This document shows positions 1 through 11,800 of a DNA stretch of 64,000 nucleotides, piece by piece. Position 1 is the stretch's first letter; each line of letters starts with the position of its first letter. The stretch lies in the NCBI GenBank assembly GCA_032622095.1, contig CP136066.1:7775784-7839783 (forward strand), read 5' to 3'. A program made the position numbers and the translations under genes. The notes below the pieces were generated by a model that was given only the letters and a program-made list of their open reading frames with translations, had not been told where the DNA came from and did not search any database. The DNA comes from Siphonodentalium dalli. Its lineage: Eukaryota; Mollusca; Scaphopoda; Gadilida; Siphonodentaliidae.

Positions 1-204
1 TCAGTAATATTAACATAACCATGGTTACGATAAGTGATATATTGTCATTGCCACTCTGACTATCAGTAATGTTAACATAACCATGCTTTCGATAAGTGAT
101 ATCTTGTCGTTGCCAATCTGACTAACAGTAATATTAACATAACCATGCTTTCGATAGTAATATCTTGTCATTGCCACTCTGACTATCAGTAATATTAACA
201 TAAC
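1..204 (+). repeat. 62 bp satellite, left flank of the LINE
   Basis: Just over three monomers of the same satellite that fills 5801-40942, in the same orientation and phase. Each monomer runs from CAGTAATATTAACATAAC through a variable CATGNTTNCGATAAG block to a TGTCATTGCCACTCTGACT end. The last monomer is the rarer shortened type (GATAGTAATATC in place of GATAAGTGATATC). The array breaks at 205, where the LINE begins. Confidence 0.95.
154..204 (+). repeat. Target-site duplication, left copy (51 bp)
   Basis: These 51 bases of satellite are identical to 5801-5851, and the two copies exactly bracket the LINE. Removing 205-5851 restores an uninterrupted satellite reading from the shortened monomer into a CATGGTTAC monomer, the same order found intact near 8825-8910. 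The shortened monomer is uncommon in the array (for example near 8835, 16210, 19055, 21720, 26240, 31260 and 35350), so a chance match of phase and type is unlikely but not excluded. Confidence 0.75.
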
Positions 205-705
205 TGTTTGAACTTCTGTTTTGCATTGCTTTATATAGCTTCCAATTTTGAAGCTATGTTAGGTAATGTAAGCAGACCAATAGTTTTGGTCTAAATAGAC
301 TAGTGCTATGTATTTGTGTAAAAATGGTAAACATTAATCAGTAATACACCTTTATATTGATTGTATTTTGCCTAATCAGTGCTAAATACGGATAACTGTT
401 TGAACTTATGTTTTGCATTGCTTTATATAGCTTCAAACTTTGAAGCTATGTAAAGTAGTGTAAGACAGACCAATATTTTTTGGAATAAACAGACTATAGT
501 GCTGTATATTTGTCTAAAAATGGTAAACATTAATCTGTAATACACGTTTATATTGATTGTATTTTGCCTAATCAGTGCTAAATACTGGTAACTGTTTGAA
601 CTTCTGTTTTACATTACTTTACATAGCTTCAAACTTTGAGGCTATATAAAGTAATGAAAAACAGACCAATATATTTGGAATATATAGACTCAATTCCACA
701 CAGTT
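202..705 (+). repeat. Tandem 5' units of the LINE (about 192-196 bp, 2.6 copies)
   Basis: Units begin at AACTGTTTGAAC at 202, 394 and 590, giving periods of 192 and 196 bp; the third unit is cut short near 700. Each unit carries an inverted repeat around the words ATAGCTTC and GAAGCTAT. In unit 2 (427-449) it is perfect, with 11 bp arms and a one-base centre. The units lie at the 5' end of a LINE, so by analogy with L1 monomers in rodents they may be promoter repeats. That role is inferred; the repeat structure is seen directly. Confidence 0.85.
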
Positions 706-1983
706 TTCAAACATTCACTTGATATATACATTCTTTTATGTTTGCTTATGCTTTCTCAATATGTGTTTAAGTAAATTTAATAATTGGTAATTTATATTGC
801 ATATATCTAAATCATTGTTGGAAACAGTATAAGTGGTGCCATTTTATGAGTCTCTACAACACATTTATGTCGAATGTATTATTCAGAATGTACATACTAA
901 AAGTACTAAAATTGTACACACGTACCACATATCTCTAATTGATTGGTGGTACATAATTGTTTGAAAATGTTAAACATTCAATATGTGGGACAAAGTAGAC
1001 TTTTTGTTTGAACCACACACAGTTCAAATTTCAACTTGATAAGTACATCAGAAAATGGCCATGAACTCCTCACAAATTATTTCAAATTAAATCAATAAAT
1101 AATTATCACATCCCTGCTTAAATACGTATCTAGTAACAAAGATCACATCTAGTTTAACCAAGCGCTAAAGTCAACTGGTATGTTACAAACTTTGAATCAC
1201 TATCTGAATAAATATCATAAAGCGAACGGAATTGTTATACTGCGAACAGCGTCGAAAATTATGAAGAAAACTCACCATACACATTATTAATCCAACCTTC
1301 CAACTCTCAATTTTGTGCATGTACATTTATATCTTGCTTTCCACGAGCGTACAATTCTCAATCGTTCCCCTTCCCGAAATACTATAACCCGGCAGTTGAC
1401 CCACTGACCAGAACACTAACAAGAGAGATTGATACGATCGTGTTCCCGGCGTTCACAACAGGCCGAATTATTCAAAGCAATAAACGAGACAATTCATAGA
1501 CCGTCGCTGTGCCCGCACAGTTCATGTCCCGATCGACGCTCGATTTGTATCGGTCAACGGTAATCCGCTAATAATTCCGCACAATATTCACGAGTTTGAG
1601 CTAGATGTATATCGCGTACATGTAACATGCCAACGCTCTTTGATGCAGTCATTTGGCACATTCAAATACACACATTACATGAACCTAAATCAAATATGTG
1701 TCTCTGTAGCTTGGATGAATTGCTAAAGGCATACACTCCAAATTTGTACATTAGTTATAGATTTATGCAGACTTTTGTAATTTCCATTATAAAATGGATA
1801 ACTTTACATACTTAATGTTATTTTCTCTCTTTTTTTGGTCTAAATCTCACACATCTTATCTGAAACATTCATGTAAACATATATGCTTCACTACCCGTCG
1901 GTCAAAGTTCTTGAGCAGCCTACATCATCTATGTTTTCCTGTTAGCCTATCATGCGCCTTACTGACTTTCTGTACAACTAGTC
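706..1983 (+). other. LINE 5' leader, no convincing gene
   Basis: Single-copy sequence within this window between the tandem units and the main reading frame. Only short frames occur (such as 62 codons from 1627) and none resembles an ORF1 protein. The stretch 1360-1600 is richer in CpG than its surroundings and could be an internal promoter; this is a guess from base composition. Confidence 0.5.
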
Positions 1984-4900
1984 ATGGGAGTTAGCGTGGC
2001 TCAATATAGGCTAACAATTGGAATATTTCAATGCATATATATACACATAACATGCCGATGTAACATGTATAAACATACTACACATAAGCCAATTCGTTTG
2101 CGTTTACTAGCTTTTCATAATGTGATAGTAGCATTTCTGGCGTTCACTCTTCTTGCTCTCGCTGGGGATATACACCCGAACCCAGGTCAATTAGACGCCC
2201 CGGTTACCACTTCAATTTCTATTATTCATTGCAACGTAAGAAGCATAAGAAACAAAATTCAAAAGATTTCAGATATTATCGATGATTACGATATTCTATG
2301 CTTTACTGAATCTCATCTTGACGATAATTATCCAAATGAAAACTTGCTTATCTCAGGTTTCCAACACCCAGTACGTAAAGATCGAAATATGTATGGCGGT
2401 GGAATCTTAGTATACTTTTCAGATAAAATTCCATACAGAGAAATGTCAGGTTTGCAGTTTAATGATGACATCCTTTGGTTTGAAGTTGGATCTGTAGACA
2501 AGTTTTTACTATGTGTTACCTATAGGTCCGATAGGGAATGTTTAAATAACTTCTGAGAACTACTTGATGACAAAATTGGAGAAGCATTAGATATTAACCC
2601 ATCAGTTGTTGTCGTTGGTGACTTGAATTGTAATATGTTGATAAGCGATAACCCACTACAGTCCATAATTAATAAATATGTCGGCATGTCTAACGTAATC
2701 AAAGAACCAACACGAGTAACGTCAAAGTCACAAACGCTCTTAGACCCTATTATTATTTCTGAAGCGTTAATAGCGATGAACCCCTCCGTTGTTGACCTTG
2801 AAGTATCTGATCACTATGCCACGTCTGTTGAACTAAAAACGACACCCCGGGTGACACAATCCTACAAAAGAATAGTGTGGAACTATTCTTCTGCCGACTT
2901 TATAGGTTTAAATAGAGTAATAAAAGAAACTAACTGGTCCGCTTGTCTTAATAATGAAGTAAACCGTTTTAACATCAACAAATCTGTTGAGCATTTCAGA
3001 TACATGTTTCTGGAGATGGCCGAATCGTTCATACCACGCCGAGATATATTGGTACGTAGAAATGATAAACCATGGTTTGATAGCACAGTCAGAAGACTAA
3101 TCCGCCAACGCGATCGCTATAGAAGAAAAGCTCTAAAATGTAATACGAGTTTCACGTGGTCGAAATACAAGAAAGCTCGAAATCAAGTAAATAATGCCAA
3201 GAAACACGCAAAAAATGAGTATATGACTCACTTGGATGAATCCCTTGTTATGAATAATAACCCAAAACAGTTTTGGCATGTTGTTAAAACATTTATGGGT
3301 AACAATTCTAACCAAGGAATCCCGCCTCTCTCATATAAAAACAAAATGTTCTGCGATGATAAAGACAAAGCTGAAATTTTAAATAGTATTTTTGTTGCCA
3401 ATAGTTCATTAGGAATGAAAGCGAAATGTTTGCCGAATTTTGTTGCACGAACAGATGAAGTTATCACTGAAATACCAATCAGTGAATCACAAATTTCTCA
3501 AATTCTGAATGATCTACCAACGAAAAAAGCCTATGGGTCAGATGGTATTAGTAATCGCATGCTTAAAGAAACACATGCTACTGTATGTAAACCACTTAGT
3601 ATATTATTTCATAAATCGATAGACCTTTGTCAGTTCCCAGATGAATGGAAAAAAGCGGATGTTATACCTCTATTCAAAAAAGGTGACCAAAAAGATCCAA
3701 ATAATTATAGGCCAGTTTCACTTCTGAGCGTTCCCGGTAAAATATTAGAAAAAATTATCCATAATAAATTACTTCAGCATTTACAAGAAAATAACTTGTT
3801 GTATGATTATCAGTCTGGGTTCCTTCCTAAACATAGTACCGAATATCAGCTTATTGAAATAGTTCATAGTATAGCAGAAGCACTAGATGAAGGATGTAAC
3901 ACTTGTGCGGTTTTCTGTGATGTGTCCAAAGCGTTCGATAAAGTTTGGCATGACGGACTTTTACACAAAATGGAAAAATATGGGATTAACGGAAAACTTC
4001 TTTTATGGTTTAAGAGTTATCTTAGCGATCGCCAACAAAGGGTTAGGGTCAACGCCTGCATCTCAAAGTATGATTGTTTAGATTCTGGAGTGCCCCAGGG
4101 GTCCGTTATCGGTCCTCTCCTATTTTTGCTCTACATTAACGATATAGCCGATAGTATGGAATCCAAAACGTGTCTCTACGCAGATGACACCTGTCTAATG
4201 AAGAGTAGTTCTGACCTAAACACACTTGAAATTTCACTGAATAATGATATGATTAAGCTGAGCAATTGGTCAAGGCAATGGATGGTGAAATTCAATCCAT
4301 CAAAAACCAATCTAATGTTTTTTGGAAGTTTCCCTGAAAATACTAGGCCCGTGGTTAAATTCAAAGGTGAAGTCCTGGCATACACCGAAAATCACAAGCA
4401 TTTAGGCGTTGACCTGCAGAGTGATCTCAAATGGAATATGTGTATTGACAACACGTGTAAACGTGCTAATGCGAGATTGTCCCAAATAAGGAAACTTAAA
4501 TGCATACTAAGCAGAAAGACTTTAGAAACAATGTACTTGACATACGTGAGACCGCTTCTCGAATATGCAAGCCCAGTGTGGTTTGGAGCTCCGAATTACC
4601 TCCTTAAAAACCTTAATGATATTCAGTTAGATGCAGCCAGAATCGTGACGGGTTGCACTCGTTCTGTATCAGATGTCAGATTAATGACTGAGATAGGCTG
4701 GGATAGTCTAGAGGACAGAAGAACCGTTAAACGGTTATCCACCCTTCACAAGATAATAAATAATAATGCACCTCGTGACTTAAGCACAATCCTGCCCGAA
4801 CGTTTCAGAGACAGGACCGATCGGGAATCAAAATATGCTTCTGATTTTATTATCATTCGCTGTGACTCTGCAAGGTTAAAATCCACTTTTATCCCTGCCT

Positions 4901-5349
4901 GTACGAAGGAATGGAACTCCATTAAATTAACTATTCGCAATCTTGCCCATGACGAATTCGTGAAGCAATTGAAACATATGCACTACGCGGGGACAAGGCT
5001 GAAACCACCTTTGTATTTCACAAATGGGAGTCGTTATTATAATATTATTCACACGCAACTTCGATGTAAATGTAGTGCCCTACAATCCGATAAATTACGT
5101 AATCATATCTCAGATTCCGCAACATGCTCGTGTGGCTTCCGGGATGAAAATGCTAACCATTTTTTCTTTGAATGTAACCATTATGCCGAATCTCGGCAAA
5201 AACTCAATAATAATCTTATGCAACATATTATTAACTCTGTAGACATACTTCTTTATGGGAAACCTGAACTAACTTATACTGAGAATAGTGATATCTTTAA
5301 GGCTGTACACTCGTATATTAGAGATTCCGGTCGTTTTGAGAGAACCTAA
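1984..5349 (+). pseudogene. LINE endonuclease/reverse transcriptase, interrupted by one in-frame TGA
   Basis: One frame of 1,122 codons from ATG 1984 to the stop at 5349, broken only at codon 191 (TGA, 2554-2556). The sequence resumes in the same frame, so there is no frameshift. Codons 40-60 are hydrophobic and lead into GDIHPNPG (61-68), a signature of CR1/L2-type LINEs. The APE endonuclease follows, with CNVRS (Asn84), TESHL (Glu109), GGG and, beyond the stop, GDLN and SDH; these are the usual metal-binding and catalytic positions. The product nicks chromosomal DNA and primes reverse transcription at the nick. An ATG at codon 28 (2065) is an alternative start. The TGA may have arisen from an Arg CGA codon by CpG decay; that origin is inferred. 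Confidence 0.88.
2623..5349 (+). CDS. LINE reverse transcriptase, open portion downstream of the TGA (908 codons)
   Basis: The longest open stretch in the window. From ATG 2623 it carries the end of the endonuclease (SDH at residues 62-64) and then a full reverse transcriptase: YGSDG near 314, NYRPVSLL near 361, FCDVSKAFD (motif A, 431-439), GVPQGSVIGPLL (motif B, 489-500) and CLYADD (motif C, catalytic aspartates 521-522), followed by the KHLGV and RPLLEYASPVW thumb signatures. The C terminus has a cysteine/histidine cluster (CSCG, then NHFFFEC) like the zinc-knuckle tails of many invertebrate LINEs. ATG 2623 is only the first Met after the nonsense codon and is probably not a natural start. 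All catalytic residues are present, so polymerase activity in trans is conceivable, but a protein without the first half of the endonuclease could not nick DNA. Confidence 0.9.
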   Translation: MNCNMLISDNPLQSIINKYVGMSNVIKEPTRVTSKSQTLLDPIIISEALIAMNPSVVDLEVSDHYATSVELKTTPRVTQSYKRIVWNYSSADFIGLNRVIKETNWSACLNNEVNRFNINKSVEHFRYMFLEMAESFIPRRDILVRRNDKPWFDSTVRRLIRQRDRYRRKALKCNTSFTWSKYKKARNQVNNAKKHAKNEYMTHLDESLVMNNNPKQFWHVVKTFMGNNSNQGIPPLSYKNKMFCDDKDKAEILNSIFVANSSLGMKAKCLPNFVARTDEVITEIPISESQISQILNDLPTKKAYGSDGISNRMLKETHATVCKPLSILFHKSIDLCQFPDEWKKADVIPLFKKGDQKDPNNYRPVSLLSVPGKILEKIIHNKLLQHLQENNLLYDYQSGFLPKHSTEYQLIEIVHSIAEALDEGCNTCAVFCDVSKAFDKVWHDGLLHKMEKYGINGKLLLWFKSYLSDRQQRVRVNACISKYDCLDSGVPQGSVIGPLLFLLYINDIADSMESKTCLYADDTCLMKSSSDLNTLEISLNNDMIKLSNWSRQWMVKFNPSKTNLMFFGSFPENTRPVVKFKGEVLAYTENHKHLGVDLQSDLKWNMCIDNTCKRANARLSQIRKLKCILSRKTLETMYLTYVRPLLEYASPVWFGAPNYLLKNLNDIQLDAARIVTGCTRSVSDVRLMTEIGWDSLEDRRTVKRLSTLHKIINNNAPRDLSTILPERFRDRTDRESKYASDFIIIRCDSARLKSTFIPACTKEWNSIKLTIRNLAHDEFVKQLKHMHYAGTRLKPPLYFTNGSRYYNIIHTQLRCKCSALQSDKLRNHISDSATCSCGFRDENANHFFFECNHYAESRQKLNNNLMQHIINSVDILLYGKPELTYTENSDIFKAVHSYIRDSGRFERT

Positions 5350-5800
5350 CACTTTGACCATGCCATTCTACACCAAATCTACTTATAATATAATATTCTA
5401 AGTTTGTACCTTGTTTCCTATGTTCAATATATCCCAGTTATGCACTCAATAATTGATATATGCCTGTACTATCGTATTTTTACTTGTTGCAAGGGAATGA
5501 CCACCGAAGGGTTGATGAAGCATACTCACACTCATCCCATCTCTCCACTGTAAACCGACCCTCCAATTCTCCTCCGCAATTGCCATTCTGTTTATTTACT
5601 TATATTTTTCATTATATGTATGTATATAATATACCTTGTGTTTTGTTCGTCTTTAGTGTCATAAAATTTGTCAGTGTATCATACTAGGGAGAGGAGGGTA
5701 TTCTAAGTGATTTAGCACTTGTCCTCCAATCCCTTTTGTCATGAACAAATTTAATTTATGAACAAATAAAATATGTTTAAAAAAAAAAACAAAAAAACAA
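5350..5800 (+). other. LINE 3' UTR, polyadenylation signal and A-rich tail
   Basis: About 430 bp of untranslated sequence ending in AATAAA (5765-5770) and an A-rich tail from about 5779 to 5800. A box reading GCACTTGTCCTCCAATCCC at 5715-5733 recurs exactly, on the other strand, in the truncated LINE at 51767-52880 (51830-51848). It is therefore a conserved 3' element of this LINE family, probably part of what its reverse transcriptase recognises. Confidence 0.85.
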
Positions 5801-5851
5801 ATAGTAATATCTTGTCATTGCCACTCTGACTATCAGTAATATTAACATAAC
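5801..5851 (+). repeat. Target-site duplication, right copy (51 bp)
   Basis: Identical over 51 bases to 154-204. It begins at the first satellite base after the LINE tail, then continues into normal satellite (CATGGTTACG). Confidence 0.75.
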
Positions 5852-8800
5852 CATGGTTACGATAAGTGATATCTTGTCATTGTCACTCTGACTATCAGTA
5901 ATATTAACATAACCATGGTTACGATAAGTGATATCTTGTCATTGTCACTCTGACTATCAGTAATATTAACATAACCATGGTTACGATAAGTGATATCTTG
6001 TCATTGCCACTCTGACTATCAGTAATATTAACATAACCATGGTTACGATAAGTGCTATCTTCTCATTACCACTCTGACTATCAGTAATATTAATATAACC
6101 ATGGTTACGATAAGTGATATCTTGTCATTGCCACTCTGACTATCAGTAATATTAACATAACAATGGTTACAATCAGTGATATCTTGTCATTGTCACTCTG
6201 ACTATCAGTAATATTAACATAACCATGGTTACGATAAGTGATATCTTGTCATTGTCACTCTGACTAACTGTAATATTAACATAACCATGCTTTCGATAAG
6301 TGATATCTTGTCAATGCCACTCTGACTAACAGTAATATTAACATAACCATGCTTTCGATAAGTGATATCTTGTCACTGCCACTCTGACTATCAGTAATAT
6401 TATCATAACCATGCTTTCGATAAGTGATATATTGTCAATGCCACTCTGACTAACAGTAATATTAACATAACCATGGTTTCGATAAGTGATATATTGTCAT
6501 TGTCACTCTGACTAACTGTAATATTAACATAACCATGCTTTCGATAAGTGATATCTTGTCAATGCCACTCTGACTATCAGTAATATTAACATAACCATGG
6601 TTACGATAAGTGATATCTTGTCACTGCCACTATGACTATCAGTAATATTAACATAACCATGGTTACGATAAGTGATATCTTGTCATTGTCACTCTGACTA
6701 TCAGTAATATTAACATAACCATGGTTACGATAAGTGATATCTTGTCATTGCCACTCTGACTATCAGTAATATTAACATAACCATGGTTACGATAAGTGCT
6801 ATCTTGTCATTACCACTCTGACTATCAGTAATATTAATATAACCATGGTTACGATAAGTGATATCTTGTCATTGCCACTCTGACTATCAGTAATATTAAC
6901 ATAACCATGGTTACAATAAGTGATATCTTGTCATTGTCACTCTGACTATCAGTAATATTAATATAACCATGGTTACGATAAGTGATATCTTGTCATTGTC
7001 ACTCTGACTAACTGTAATATTAACATAACCATGCTTTCGATAAGTGATATCTTGTCAATGCCACTCTGACTAACAGTAATATTAACATAACCATGCTTTC
7101 GATAAGTGATATCTTGTCACTGCCACTCTGACTATCAGTAATATTATCATAACCATGCTTTCGATAAGTGATATATTGTCAATGCCACTCTGACTAACAG
7201 TAATATTAACATAACCATGGTTTCGATAAGTGATATATTGTCAATGCCACTCTGACTAACAGTAATATTAACATAACCATGGTTTCGATAGTGATATCTT
7301 GTCAATGCCACTCTGACTATCAGTAATATTAACATAACCATGGTTACGATAAGTGATATCTTGTCAATGCCACTCTGACTATCAGTAATATTAACATAAC
7401 CATGCTTTCGATAAGTGATATATTGTCATTGCCACTCTGACTAACAGTAATATTAACATAACCATGGTTTCGATAGTGATATCTTGTCAATGCCACTCTG
7501 ACTATCAGTAATATTAACATAACCATGGTTACGATAAGTGATATATTGTCATTGCCACTCTGATTATCAGTAATATTAACATAACCATGGTTACGATAAG
7601 TGATATATTGTCATTGCCACTCTGACTATCAGTAATATTAACATAACCGTGCTTTCGATAAGTGATATATTGTCATTGCCACTCTGATTATCAGTATTAT
7701 TAACATAACCATGGTTACGATAAGTGATATATTGTCATTGCCACTCTGACTATCAGTAATATTAACATAACCATGCTTTCGATAAGTGATATCTTGTCAA
7801 TGCCACTCGGACTATCAGTAATATTAACATAACCATGCTTTCGATAAGTGATATATTGTCAATGCCACTCTGACTATCAGTAATATTAACATAACCATGC
7901 TTTCGATAAGTGATATATTGTCAATGCCACTCTGACTATCAGTAATATTAACATAACCGTGATATCGATAAGTGATATATTGTCAATGCCACTCTGACCA
8001 TCAGTAATATTAACATAACCATGCTTTCGATAAGTGATATATTGTCATTGCCACTCTGACTAACAGTAATATTAACATAACCATGCTTTCGATAAGTGAT
8101 ATATTGTCACTGCCACTCTGACTGTCAGTAATATTAACATAACCATGCTTTCGATAAGTGATATCTTGCCATTGCCACTCTGACTAACAGTAATATTAAC
8201 ATAACCGTGATATCGATAAGTGATATCTTGTCACTGCCACTCTGACTATCAGTAATATTAACATAACCATGCTTTCGATAAGTGATATCTTGTCAATGCC
8301 ACTCTGACTATCTGTAATATTAACATAACCATGCTTTCGATAAGTGATATATTGTCATTGCCACTCTGACTATCAGTAATATTAACATAATCCTGCTTTC
8401 GATAAGTGATATATTGTCATTGCCTCTCTGATTATCAGTAATATTAACATAACCATGGTTACGATAAGTGATATATTGTCATTGCTACTCTGACTATCAG
8501 TAATATTAACATGACCGTGCTTTCGATAAGTGATATATTGTCATTGCCACTCTGATTATCAGTAATATTAACATAACCATGGTTACGATAAGTGATATAT
8601 TGTCATTGCTACTCTGACTATCAGTAATATTAAAAAGACCGTGCTTTCGATAAGTGATATATTGTCATTGCCACTCTGATTATCAGTAATATTAACATAA
8701 CCATGGTTACGATAAGTGATATATTGTCATTGCTACTCTGACTATCAGTAATATTAACATAACCATGCTTTCGATAAGTGATATATTGTCATTGCCACTC

Positions 8801-11800
8801 TGACTAACAGAAATATTAACATAACCATGCTTTCGATAGTAATATCTTGTCATTGCCACTCTGACTATCAGTAATATTAACATAACCATGGTTACGATAA
8901 GTGATATCTTGTCATTGTCACTCTGACTATCAGTAATATTAACATAACCATGGTTACGATAAGTGATATATTGTCATTGTCACTCTGACTATCAGTAATA
9001 TTAACATAACCATGGTTACGATAAGTACTATCTTGTCATTACTACTCTGACTATCAGTAATATTAACATAACCATGGTTACAATAAGTGATATCTTGTCA
9101 TTGTCACTCTGACTATCAGTAATATTAACATAACCATGGTTACGATAAGTGATATCTTGTCATTGTCACTCTGACTAACTGTAATATTAACATAACCATG
9201 CTTTCGATAAGTGATATCTTGTCAATGCCACTCTGACTAACAGTAATATTAACATAACCATGCTTTCGATAAGTGATATCTTGCCATTGCTACTCTGATT
9301 ATCAGTATTATTAACATAACCATGCTTTCGATAAGTGATATCTTGTCACTGCCACTCTGACTATCAGTAATATTATCATAACCATGCTTTCGATAAGTGA
9401 TATGTTGTCAATGCCACTCTGACTAACAGTAATATTAACATAACCATGGTTTCGATAAGTGATATATTGTCAATGCCACTCTGACTAACAGTAATATTAA
9501 CATAACCATGGTTTCGATAGTGATAACTTGTCAATGCCACTCTGACTATCAGTAATATTAACATAACCATGCTTTCGATAAGTGATATATTGTCATTGCC
9601 ACTCTGACTAACAGTAATATTAACATAACCATGATTTCGATAAGTGATATCTTGTCAATGCCACTCTGACTATCAGTAATATTAACATAACCATGCTTTC
9701 GATAAGTGATATCTTGTCATTGCCACTCTGACTATCAGTAATATTAACATAACCGTGCTTTCGATAAGTGATATATTGTCATTGCCACTCTGATTATCAG
9801 TAATATTAACATAACCATGGTTACGATAAGTGATATATTGTCACTGCCACTCTGACTATCAGTAATATTAACATAACCGTGCTTTCGATAAGTGATATAT
9901 TGTCATTGCCACTCTGATTATCAGTAATATTAACATAACCATGGTTACGATAAGTGATATCTTGTCATTGCCACTCTGACTATCAGTAATATTAACATAA
10001 CCATGGTTACGATAAGTGCTATCTTGTCATTACCACTCTGACTATCAGTAATATTAATATAACCATGGTTACCATAAGTGATATCTTGTCATTGCCACTC
10101 TGACTATCAGTAATATTAACATAACCATGGTTACAATAAGTGATATCTTGTCATTGTCACTCTGACTATCAGTAATATTAACATAACTATGGTTACGATA
10201 AGTGATATATTGTCATTGTCACTCTGACTAACTGTAATATTAACATAACCATGCTTTCGATAAGTGATATCTTGTCAATGCCACTCTGACTAACAGTAAT
10301 ATTAACATAACCATGCTTTCGATAAGTGATATCTTGTGACTGCCACTCTGACTATCAGTAATATTATCATAACCATGCTTTCGATAAGTGATATATTGTC
10401 AATGCCACTCTGACTAACAGTAATATTAACATAACCATGGTTTCGATAAGTGATATATTGTCAATGCCACTCTGACTAACAGTAATATTAACATAACCAT
10501 GGTTTCGATAGTGATATCTTGTCAATGCCACTCTGACTATCAGTAATATTAACATAACCATGGTTACGATAAGTGATATCTTGTCAATGCCACTCTGACT
10601 ATCAGTAATATTAACATAACCATGCTTTCGATAAGTGATATATTGTCATTGCCACTCTGACTAACAGTAATATTAACATAACCATGCTTTCGATAAGTGA
10701 TATCTTGTCAATGCCACTCTGACTATCAGTAATATTAACATAACCATGCTTTCGATAAGTGATATCTTGTCATTGCCACTCTGACTATCAGTAATATTAA
10801 CATAACCGTGCTTTCGATAAGTGATATATTGTCATTGCCACTCTGATTATCAGTAATATTAACATAACCATGGTTACGATAAGTGATATATTGTCATTGC
10901 CACTCTGACTATCAGTAATATTAACATAACCGTGCTTTCGATAAGTGATATATTGGCATTGCCACTCTGATTATCAGTATTATTTACATAACCATGCTTA
11001 CGATAAGTGATATATTGTCATTGCCACTCTGACTATCAGTAATATTAACATAACCATGCTTTCGATAAGTGATATCTTGTCAATGCCACTCGGACTATCA
11101 GTAATATTAACATAACCATGCTTTCGATAAGTGATATATTGTCAATGCCACTCTGACTATCAGTAATATTAACATAACCATGCTTTCGATAAGTGATATA
11201 TTGTCAATGCCACTCTGAATATCAGTAATATTAACATAACCGTGATATCGATAAGTGATATATTGTCAATGCCACTCTGACTATCAGTAATATTAACATA
11301 ACCATGCTTTCGATAAGTGATATATTGTCATTGCCGCTCTGACTAACAGTAATATTAACATAACCATGCTTTCGATAAGTGATATCTTGTCACTGCCACT
11401 CTGACTGTCAGTAATATTAACATAACCATGCTTTCGATAAGAGATATCTTGCCATTGCCACTCTGACTAACAGTAATATTAACATAACCGTGATATCGAT
11501 AAGTGATATCTTGTCACTGCCACTCTGACTATCAGTAATATTAACATAACCATGCTTTCGATAAGTGATATCTTGTCAATGCCACTCTGACTATCAGTAA
11601 TATTAACATAACCATGCTTTCGATAAGTGATATATTGACAATGCCACTCTGACTATCAGTAATATTAACATAACCATGGTTACGATAAGTGCTATCTTGT
11701 CATTACCACTCTGACTATCAGTAATATTAATATAACCATGGTTACGATAAGTGATATCTTGTCATTGCCACTCTGACTATCAGTAATATTAACATAACCA

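Larger units (their letters stand above)
205..5800 (+). mobile_element. Non-LTR retrotransposon (LINE), CR1/L2/jockey-like, nearly full length
   Basis: A 5.6 kb insertion in the satellite. In order it holds tandem 5' units (205 to about 705), a 5' leader (to 1983), one long frame encoding an APE-type endonuclease and a reverse transcriptase (1984-5349, one internal TGA), a 3' UTR, an AATAAA signal at 5765-5770 and an A-rich tail ending at 5800. The GDIHPNPG motif before the endonuclease and the domain order are typical of the CR1/L2/jockey group; the exact clade is not resolved here. No separate ORF1 (nucleic-acid chaperone) is visible upstream. Satellite on both sides and the 51 bp flanking duplication make the borders sharp. 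One nonsense change is the only obvious lesion, so the copy looks young. Confidence 0.92.
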
